DNA of 64,000 bases, taken from Kappaphycus alvarezii (lineage: Eukaryota; Rhodophyta; Florideophyceae; Gigartinales; Solieriaceae). Under the pieces are notes generated by a model, which did no database searches, was not told the DNA's origin, and saw only the letters and a list, made by a program, of their open reading frames with translations. The DNA is taken from positions 496,001 through 560,000 of the forward strand of contig NADL03000025.1 in assembly GCA_002205965.3 (NCBI GenBank), given 5' to 3'. Every line of letters begins with the position of its first letter. The first letter of the stretch is position 1. This document shows positions 55,640-64,000 of the stretch, one piece after another. The translations under genes and the position numbers were made by a program.

Positions 55640-57480
55640 CTGAACAATGACCGCTTTGAGATTATGTAACAGAGGCGCTTCGAGCGTCTTGTTTCGTTGG
55701 CGAATAGGTGGAGTAGCGTTTTGAAAACGAAAAAGTCTTGAGCGAGAGAGTGTTGTTAGATGTAGAGAAGGAGCGTGTTGTTTGAGTATGATTGGCACGG
55801 AGATTGCAGTTCACAAACGGCTTTGCTTCAATTACGTTTGCTTTGATTGCTCGACCTCTGGTCAAAACATATAACAGAAGCCTCACTCACCCAATGGACG
55901 GCCTGGGTCGAGAAAGGACCTGCAAGGCGCGACCAAAGCCTGTGCAACTGTCTATTGGGCCAGGTGCCGCAGACTTTGGAATACTCATAGCAAATGTTGG
56001 TCCTTGAACTTGTAGCAGTACGTCGGAGTCTTTTTGGTTGAAACAGACGAAGGGTATAGCCCGTCACGAGTGGCCGTTTGTTGGGATTTGCGATTTGCGC
56101 ACTTTCCATGGGCAGGTGGCAGGCTGTGAGGTGGAGAGGTATTATGGGTTCACGCCATGTGTTCATACATTCCAAGGTGGCTGCACTTGACCCTGCGTCA
56201 GCCCTCTCAGTTGGGTCAAGCGTCCACTGCTGCGGCGGCGCGCCAGCACGCAATTTGTTAATTGAAAATACTTGACGGATAGCAGCGGCGTGGATCGGGA
56301 ACAGGATACAGCAGTAAACATAGTGCTACAGCTCATGGGATTATGCAAAAATAGGCTGCAAATGGTAAAACGTGGGCCCGGGAGAACCGAATCCCACAGC
56401 GTGGTCAGATGAAGAAAACCGTAGTTGTATACATAGAACGTAGCCATTCTGAGAGGGACCAGGTCATGAGGTTTGTTTCTGGGGTGCAGAATAGGTATTG
56501 CCGCTAGCGGACCTTTTCAAAAATGTTTCCTCATTAAATTCAGTTTCCAAAGGGGCTTGATAGTCACCGAAGATAAGCCTCTGCAGTGATGTTTACGGTG
56601 AAATGCTTCCGACTTACTGCGAGGAATCTGTATCCAATTGTTAATCCTGTACTTCTGCCCTAGTAGTTATCGTACTTAAAGTAAATAAGGGTGATTGTAA
56701 GCTGCGTTTGGATGTTTAAGCGGACGGGTCAAACGGAGCCCTTGAACCAACGAAATGAGCTCGAAGAATTGCAAATTACTAAAGGCTGTTGCTTCGTCAA
56801 AGGCACCGTGATCAGTTTTATTGATTGTGTGGGTTTCGCGATCAAGTGGACAGTCGGCAGGGCCAGTTTTCCTGTTTACGTGCGTGGTTGGACTGTGTTG
56901 GGGAATCTGCCGGTAATCTTGCCTAGACTATCGCACTGATTTGGCGCTTGCTAACATGAGAGAGGCACAGCTATTGCGAGCACAAAATCACCGTACATGA
57001 CAGAGTGACCGTAATGGTTACTTTCCAGTCTTGTACTGATTCGCACGTGATTGCAGTGTAAACAGCGGTGCGCACGAACTATATGGAAGAAGGAATAGAA
57101 TTCATCCTCTTTATCAAAAACGATCCTTGGAAGAGATCAAATACCCTTGCGGGGCGGTCAAGTATGTCTTGCAAAAGTCCTCAACATATATCGTCAACGG
57201 TATGAACGCCGTCCCCGGTATTCGGCCACGCATTTCTACCAGGAAACACTGGGCGGTGTATTTGTCATTTTAACAAAACCGGTGGGAGCCCTTCCAGTTA
57301 TCGACACACATCGCAACAAAACCGGAAGCAGTCAGGGCAGTTGGTTCTCGCCTCTCCCTGACTGGACATGAACCTCTAGCATTTGTCGAAGAAACCCCCC
57401 CCTGCAATCAGACACCCGACATCAACCCACCTGCACTCCAAAGTGAGACACACCACACCGTCCAATTACTAACGTAGCAA
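55640..57480. other. Intergenic; no gene recognised
   Basis: ORFs up to 141 codons on either strand (55828-56253 minus, 56691-56939 plus) have no motif I recognise and overlap each other. Confidence 0.35.
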
Positions 57481-57506
57481 TCAAAGCTCCCACGCGTCCT
57501 CACTGG

Positions 57507-58500
57507 TCAACGGCCCTCGGACGACCCCGACATAAACTGCCTCACATACGGACTATCCGTGGTGTCCAATTCCGTAGACCTACCGTCCCAAACCACGCGT
57601 CCCTCATGCATAAACACGACACGATCTGCGGTGCGCCGGATAGTACTAAACTGATGTGTGACGACCACACAAGTAGGACACACATCTTGCACATTGCGAA
57701 TCAAATCCTCAATCTTGGTCGACGCGGTGGGGTCCAAGCCGGCCGTAGGCTCGTCATACAGCATGATATCCGGGGCTGTCTCCGGGCGATCGGGGTCATA
57801 GATTATGCGCGCGCCAACCCGACCCGCTTTTTCATCCCCCCGACAACTGCTCCGGCATCATGTCTATGGCCCCCTCCAGACCGACGCGCCTCAATTCCTT
57901 TTGCACCAGTTCCGAAATTCGGGACCTGGACAAACGTTTCTCGCGAAAAGTGAAAAGCCGACATTCTCGCCTACAGTTAACGAGTCGAACAGGGCCGAGT
58001 GTTGGAACACCATGGAGACTCTCATGTTTCCCGGTTGTTGCGAAATGTGCTTTGTGCGCTGCCAGCCTCGCAAGTAGACTTGGCCAGAGTTTGGGATTTC
58101 GAGGCCGCAGATGAGGCGCAAGGCTGTGCTCTTGCCTGTGCCGCTGGTGCCAATTATGGCTGTGGATTCGCCGCGGTAAATGTTCAAGTTGAGGCCCCGG
58201 AGGACTTGCTTCTTGCCAAGGGTTAGATGCACATTGCGCATTTGCACATCGGGAAGAACGGGTGTCTCGGGACGGGAACAACAATTTCCGATTCATTTGT
58301 TAAATGGGTTTGACAAATGGGCAGACGTCGTCGAAAGGGGGTGGAGCTGACGGGATGGCGGGGAAAAGGGGAGGGGTTGCAACCCACAGAGGACAAGGTT
58401 GGTGTCTCATTCGTGAGGCGTTGCATTGGATGAGCTCGTGCAACGGAAGTGTACAAAGCTCACTGATGATTCGGCACCTAGCATGCGCGGTGAGCCGCAA
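57507..58500 (-). CDS. TGD3: TGD3-like plastid ABC transporter ATPase
   Basis: ATPase of the TGD/Mla phospholipid importer, which moves lipids across the inner plastid envelope with TGD1 (permease) and TGD2 (substrate binding). Seen in order: MRNVHLTLGKKQVLRGLNL, Walker A GTSGTGKS, VYLRGWQRTKHIS, Q-loop VFQHSALFDSLTVGENVGF, ISELVQKELRRVGLEGAIDM, signature LSGG then MKKRVGLARA, Walker B IMLYDEPTAGLDPTASTKIE, H-loop VVVTHQFSTIRRTADRV, and a C-terminus YVRQFMSGSSEG, typical of TGD3/MlaF. Upstream to 58500 is a Ser/Pro/Arg-rich stretch suitable as plastid transit peptide. The start is uncertain. Four one-base shifts break it (about 58255, 57975, 57842, 57808). Those at 57975 (T run) and 57842 (G run) are homopolymer losses, and all motifs are intact. 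Confidence 0.8.
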
Positions 58501-58714
58501 AGATCAGCAAAGATCTGCTACAAAATTTACATAAACGTCGAGTCCTTACAGTTTCCTAACTTTGTCATCCCAATCACCTCACAATTTTATCCCTTCAAAC
58601 TACCAGTACCTGCATATGAAACAATCCCAAAAGCGTAATCAAGTTTCCGCTTCGACGCCATCGCCACCCGCGTCCGCCGCCTTTACTACCACTCCGTCAG
58701 CGACCAAACTTTCC

Positions 58715-60278
58715 TCACTTCCTCCTGTTTCTGCGGCCAGCCGCCGTCTGCGATTTTGTCAATTGGTCGATCAGCAAGTCCACGCGATGCGACAACTCGG
58801 CCGCCGCTGAAGTTCTCTTCTTTCCCTGCAATACACACCACGCACCCCACTGCGCTCCCTCTCTGCGAACCACCGTCTGGTCCAACAGCGGCTCCCTCAG
58901 TTTCCGCAACTCCACGGCCATTCCCCTTCCCTTACAACCTCTGTCTTTCCTTTCCATACGGCCCACAATCCCCAAACGTCGCTTGCAATGACAGCGCGGC
59001 CAGTATCTCACATCGACTCGTGCAAATGACTGCTATAGTATCCATCTTACTCCTCAAGCCCGACTGCTGCTCTGGCGTCAAGACGTCATCCAGGCTCGCG
59101 GCATTCGGGTCAAACTCGGTGATCATCCCGACTATGGTCATGTTCACCTCTGCTGCGGCCTTTGCGCCACCATTTTATCTTCCACAACCCTCTGTTTTAT
59201 GACATAATCCCTCATAGCATCCGTCTTGTAACTCCCCACAAACAGGCACCACGCCCCCCACAGCGGATCCGTGCGTTCAATATCTACATTGGACGCAGCC
59301 TCCGCATCCGTCTTGAACAAGCTCTGCTCCCCTCCACTCTTCTGCTCACAATCGCCTCTTGTAGCCTGCAAGGCCAGGCCTGCAAGGTCCTCAAATCATT
59401 CTCATCGCAAAACTCCTGACACTCTCATCACCCAACAGGACTTCCATCCTCTTCTGCGCGCCTTCAAAGACTTCCTCCGAATTCAACTTGACATCCGTCT
59501 CCGCGGCAGCAACGGTGGAATTGGGGGGTCCTCGCCGGGACTTTTCCCCACCACGCCCAAAATCGAAGACGCCAACGACTTTACACCACCCCTCGTCCAC
59601 AGGCTTTGCAGCAGCGCAGGAGGCTGTACAGCACTAGTCGCATTCGGAACAGCAGCGTCCACGCCCTTGCCCTCCTCCTCGGCGACATGTGCCAACAACT
59701 GATCGACATCATCCTTCAACTCCTGGTCACTCAAATTGACATCGCATCCGCCGCAAGCTTGTCGGGGCAGCAACAGCGACACTGGCTCCAGTGTGTAGAA
59801 CTGGACGGAGCCACAGCACTTCGGAAAGCCAGCAGCGACGGCACCCCCCCACAGGCAGTGGGACCTGAACGGGTCCCTGCTCCCCCTGACTCCGCCTCCG
59901 TACCCACGGCAAGGCCATCGAAAGCGAGGATAAACTAGCGGAGGGTAAAGTCAATTGGACCTTTGCATTGCGATTCCTCAAGGTAGCCCTGCGTACATCA
60001 AAGACGGAAGACAAGGCCAGCATGATGCCAAAGGCAAAGACGTAGACGATCAACCTCCTCCGCCTGGCCCTCGTATCCAATACGACATCCTTTGCGGAAA
60101 TAGCAACTAGGGGTACTGGATTATGATGGACGGGGTGTAAAGGAGGGAGGTTGGGGTTGAGAGTGGTACGACGTTTGGGAGGGTGACCAGGCATGGTGGA
60201 ATGAGTAACGAGCGGAGGATGGGAGGTGGAGTGAGTGCAAGGCGGTGGGGAAGGGTGTGCGACGGGCTCGTCGGTCAT
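58715..60278 (-). CDS. Single-pass membrane protein with duplicated WGAWC domain
   Basis: Start chosen at MTDEPVAHPSPPP (60278). A Pro/His-rich N-terminus, then RRRR followed by a membrane helix (LIVYVFAFGIMLALSSVF, about 60050), so it is probably anchored with the basic side outward of the helix start. Downstream, ELKDDVDQLLAHVAEEEGKG is helical. Then the same module occurs twice: LALQATRGDC ... LWGAWCLFVGSYKTDAM (59378-59195) and LSLQATFGDC ... QWGAWCVLQGKKRTSA (58998-58790), followed by HRVDLLIDQLTKSQT and a stop at 58715. Four or five frame shifts must be bridged. No family is recognised. The conserved Cys and Trp pair in each module may form the core. Confidence 0.5.
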
Positions 60279-60369
60279 TGCTCGACATTCGCGCAGGCGG
60301 AGGAGGGAGCGTGCGCGACGCGGGGGGCGTGATGGGTTGGGCGACAATTTTGGACGGCGGGTGACGGAG

Positions 60370-60400
60370 GGTTGTGGTGGTGGTGGTGGTGGTGTGGCGG
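60370..60400 (+). repeat. (GGT)n microsatellite in divergent promoter region
   Basis: GGTGGTGGTGGTGGTG lies between the divergently transcribed membrane protein and GET3 genes. The skew flips from G-rich to C-rich near 60.55 kb. Confidence 0.7.
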
Positions 60401-60918
60401 TTGGGTGGGGGGACCGTGGTTGGGTAGAGGCATGGGCGTGCGGCTCGGTCGAGGTGGAGGGCGAGTTGGGCGTCGGATGGAGGGCAGGAATTGCAGTGGG
60501 CGTTTGTTGCCATTCGATCAGAGATGAGTGTCAATTTTTTTGCAACGTACGGTATTCAGTCCAAATTTTCATCTTGTAAGCACTTTCAAATTACAGTACT
60601 CCAGCCCTATCTCTCTCTCTCTTCACCGACTCTAATCTCACTCGACCTCCGCCACCACCCTCCCCATCCTCCCCAAATCCTCCCCATCTCACCCAAGCTC
60701 CCGCATCAAACCAAACCTCAAATCCCACATGCATCCACCCCACCCACCCCCGCACTCACCCCGCCTTCCACCACCCACTCCCCATCCCCCACTCCCCCAC
60801 CCTCCTCCACCGCACCCTCCGCACCCCCCCTCCAGACCCCCAACCCCCCCGCACCCTCCGCACCCCCCTCCAAACTCCAACTCCACACCCCCCGTCGCAG
60901 TCACAGACCTCACCCCCC

Positions 60919-63028
60919 CACCGCCCCGAAAACACCTCCGCACACAACCTAGACTCGCTCACCGACAAACCCCATCGCCGTCGCTTCATCTTCTTCGGCG
61001 GCAAAGGCGGCGTCGGAAAAAACATCCACCGCCGCTGCAGTCGCCCTGCAATTCGCAGACCGTGCTTAAACACCCTCCTCATTTCTACAGACCCTGCTCA
61101 TTCGCTCGGCGACGCACTCCGTCTCGACTTGTCCCACGGAAAGCTTCGTCAGGTCAGTCCTGACCTCCCGCTTTATGCTGTGGAAAGCGATACCACAGAG
61201 GCTGTCAACCGCTTTCGACGCGTCTTGGCCTCGTTGAGTGCTGTGGAGACCGCGGGGGTGAGGAGACGGCATGGCGGTCGGTCGCTTCAAAGTTGGGATT
61301 GCAGGAGTTTAGTGACGTTTTGGAGACTATCCCGCCGGGCGCCGATGAGCTCATTGCCTTGGTTGACGTGCTCGACCTGGTCGAGAGGGACAACCCGGAT
61401 GTACACTTTCATCGGTTCGTCATTGATACCGCCCCCACGGGGCATACCTTCGGTTTTTGGCATTTCCGGACTTTCTGGATAAGTTTTTGACCCAGGCATT
61501 GGCCTTGAGGGAGCGTCTTGATGGCGCGAGAGGCCTCCTGGGGAGTATGACAAAGATGTTTATGGGATGGGATTCGAACCGCGTTGAGGTCAATGACGCC
61601 TTGAAAAAGGCTGCCGCTCGTGTCGCCGCTATCGCGATCGCATGGTCGAGTTGAGTGACCTCTTTCGAGACCCGCTTCGCACAGAATTCGTCGTCGTGAC
61701 CATTGCTACCGTCCTGGCCGTTGAGGAGAGTAAGCGTCTCATTCGCAAGTTGTGGGATGATGGCATTTGGGTCCGCCATGTCGTCGTCAATCAGATTGTG
61801 CCAGAGAGGGATGACGCGTCTATTGGCAGGTATTTGGCCCAGGTCAGAAAGGGACAGGCCAGCGAGATTTCCTTTGCCACGGAGCAGGTGGCCGATGAAT
61901 TCGGCCTCGCTGTCACGCTTGTGCCGCGCTTTGATACCGAGGTGAGGGGCGTTTATGCGCTCGAGGCATTGGCGAATATCGCGTTTAAGGAAATTCGACA
62001 GGCGTCGTATGGCACGCTGTTTGATAGCCGAGAGAGAGTGACCAATGGCGCCAAATCGCAGTTTGTGTTTGTGGGGGGGAAAGGTGGCGTCGGGAAGACG
62101 AGCGTCGCCGCGTCTCTGGGTGTCAAGCTGGCGTTGGAGGGATTCAAGACCCTCGTTTTGTCCACAGACCCCGCCCATTCGCTTGCCGATTCGCTGCAGG
62201 TGTCCTTGGAGGGCGGCGCGCCAGTGCCCTTGGATGTCCCGGGCGCCGATTTGTATGCCATGGAAATTGATACCGAGGGGGCGGTGGAGGAGTTTCAGGC
62301 ACTGGCAAAGGACTTTGTGAGGGAGGGAAATGGGGGGGTCGGGGTGGACATGGCGCGGAAATTGGGGCTCGAGGAGTTTGCGGGACTGTTGGATAATGCG
62401 CCGCCGGGTATTGATGAGTTGGTGGCTTTGACGCAGGTTGTGGAGTTGGTCAAGTTTGGGACTTTGATCGGTGGTTGTAGATACTGCGCCAACCGGACAT
62501 ACGTTGCGGTTGTTGAACTTTCCGGCGTTTCTGGATGCGTTTCTTGGAAAGGTGATGCGGTTGAAGCGGCGACTGGATGCGGCAATTGACACGTTAAGGA
62601 ATGTGCTCGGGAAGAAGGATAGTGCAGACGCTGTGGATCGGGCAGCGCAAGGGGTGGGGCGGTTCCGGGAGAATATGGCCGCATTGAGAGAATTGGTGGG
62701 CGACGGTAGTGTTACGCAGTTTGTGATCGTGACGGCGCCCACGGGGTTGGCGATGGCAGAGAGTGAACGTTTGGTGCAGTGTTTGTGCCGGGATGGGGTT
62801 CGCGTGAAGAATTTGATCATCAATCAGGTCATACCTGATGCGAGTGCCGGGCGGTATGTGGCGCGTATTGTGGAGGGACAGGAACGGTGCATCGAGGAAC
62901 TGCAAAAGGCAGGAGAGCAGCTCGGATTGACCAGGGTGCCGTTTTTCGATGTGGAGGTTAGGGGGTGTATGGACTACGGGCAATGGCCCAAAGTATGTTT
63001 TCGAGACGAGACTCTGGGTAAGGGATGA
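60919..63028 (+). CDS. GET3: Tandem two-domain ArsA/GET3 ATPase
   Basis: Two complete ArsA/GET3 units in one gene. Unit 1: FIFFGGKGGVGK (60987-61020), STDPAHSLGDALRLDL, IPPGADELIALVDVLDL, FVIDTAPTGHT. It then runs through VVVTIATVLAVEESKRLI, VVVNQIVP and FDTEVRGVYALEAL. Unit 2: FVFVGGKGGVGKTS (62062-62104), STDPAHSLADSLQVSL, APPGIDELVALTQVVEL, DTAPTGHTLRLLNFPAFLDA, VIVTAPTGLAMAESERLV, LIINQVIPDASAGRY, FFDVEVRG, stop 63026. GET3 proteins hand tail-anchored proteins to membranes. ArsA drives arsenite pumps. The PPGxDE form and absence of a CxxC suit the plastid/prokaryotic branch. About eight one-base shifts occur, nearly all in homopolymers (for example six A instead of five after the first P-loop). 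An N-terminal Pro-rich leader may hold a transit peptide; the start is uncertain. Confidence 0.8.
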
Positions 63029-63960
63029 CATTTGGGGAGGTTTGATCTTGCACGGTGCGGGTATGCTCTTGTGGGGTCCGGGGCAACTCTTATGGGGAGG
63101 GATAACTTAAATTAACAAGGAAGTGCTGTGATATGTACTGCTCATGCCATCATTTGGTAGGGATGCCCGAAAACTTCGGCGGGTGGTGGCAGTTATGTTT
63201 CCTTTTGTCCTGCAGTGTATCCTTTCGGTCGCAACAAACCCTGCATCCTCTTTAGAAGAACCAACCACACTTTTATGTCACATCTGTCAGTGTGGAAAGA
63301 GCTGTACTTGGAAATGCCATTTCCTCTTCCTCCGCTGCCCCATTCCGAGTTCTATCGATAACGTGTCCGTTCTTTGTGCGGCAACCTCACGTTCTGATCC
63401 CTATCGTGTTTCTCCGTAGTAGTTTTCTATAGCATCGATGTGGTATCACTTTAAGTATGCGAGGGAAGCCAAACTTCAAGGGCTTCGAAAAGACCCTCAG
63501 ATCTTCATCTGCATTCCAAATGCCTGCGGTACATGAATTCAGTGGGAGGAGGCGAAAAATTCGTACGATACTTGGTAAGAACATCTCTGACACAGAGCCA
63601 GGGAACAGTACGGAGAGGATCAGCCCATCTAAAGCAACTTGGAGTTCCCTTTCTTCAGGTGCGGTTCCACCCGGTTAAAGATTCAAGAAAGGCCCGAATC
63701 GTGAGTAGGGAATCAAATAGTTTACATCAAATAGTTTGTATGGTGTCCACTGCAAGATCCGAGTGAAGAGCTAGGAACTAACAGGGATGGTCCCATCGGT
63801 CACGTGCAGTGGCGTTCGTAGGGGCCTTGTAGAGGGCTGACAAGGCATAAAGCCATAGTTTGTATCGCGCAGGAATTGTGCTGGAATATTGAAAAACTTC
63901 CCTTTGGCAGTGAAGTGAGCAATAGAGTTCAAGTACGACGATGTACCGTAATATGGCAAT
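63029..63960. other. No gene recognised
   Basis: ORFs under 92 codons without motifs. Confidence 0.4.
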
Positions 63961-63967
63961 ATGTAAC

Positions 63968-64000
63968 GGGGAATGTGGGGTGCTCTACTATTTGAAAGAT
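63968..64000 (-). mobile_element. Family B tail cut by the window edge
   Basis: GGGGAATGTGGGGTGCTCTA and CTATTTGAAAGAT match the B tail. The rest lies outside. Confidence 0.55.

Noticed and set aside
60491-61163. Pro-rich ORFs on plus and Gly-rich ORFs on minus before GET3
   Set aside because: Composition artefacts of a C-rich leader. Only the last part before the first P-loop is in the GET3 frame.
61560-61585. GGGATTCGAACC, which resembles a tRNA T-loop on the minus strand
   Set aside because: It lies in conserved GET3 coding, and no acceptor or anticodon stem can be folded around it.

Overview
The window is nuclear DNA of a photosynthetic eukaryote, most likely a red alga. This is an inference from three things. 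One gene resembles the plastid lipid-import ATPase TGD3. Another is a tandem two-domain ArsA/GET3 ATPase of plastid type. The recognisable host genes are compact and nearly intronless. There is no bacterial operon, ribosome-binding site or CRISPR array. I cannot name the species.

Layout. From 1 to about 37.9 kb the window is a transposon graveyard, mostly non-LTR retrotransposons that carry a restriction-like endonuclease (RLE, the R2/NeSL/Dualen type). I separate them into family A (3.4-6.18 kb on +, 8.87-10.07 kb on -, plus fragments), family B (near full length at 33.5-36.9 kb on -, plus many 5'-truncated pieces) and relatives C and D. Between them lie a duplicated ~2 kb segment (6.3-8.7 and 10.7-12.8 kb) holding a small MGC/glycine-rich ORF, a decayed Ty3/gypsy element (15.5-17.9 kb), three copies of an LTR-like repeat, a Tc1/mariner element split by about 3 kb of nested DNA, and a PIF/Harbinger transposase. 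18-25 kb and 41-46.5 kb are AT-rich with no gene I can support.

From about 46.5 kb the DNA becomes gene-bearing: an unknown gene (about 49.8-50.65 kb, +), a TPX2-like microtubule protein (52.3-53.4 kb, -), a secreted Cys-rich protein (54.1-55.6 kb, -), TGD3 (57.5-58.5 kb, -), a single-pass membrane protein with a duplicated WGAWC domain (58.7-60.3 kb, -) and tandem GET3/ArsA (60.9-63.0 kb, +). The last two are divergent and share a short intergenic region.

Two results stand out. First, the two duplicated segments act as each other's empty sites. They show that 60-410 bp scraps of RLE element 3' ends are real insertions, with target-site duplications visible at several of them. Second, host genes are broken mainly by one-base changes in homopolymer runs while every catalytic motif is kept. 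That points to sequencing under-calls rather than true pseudogenes.
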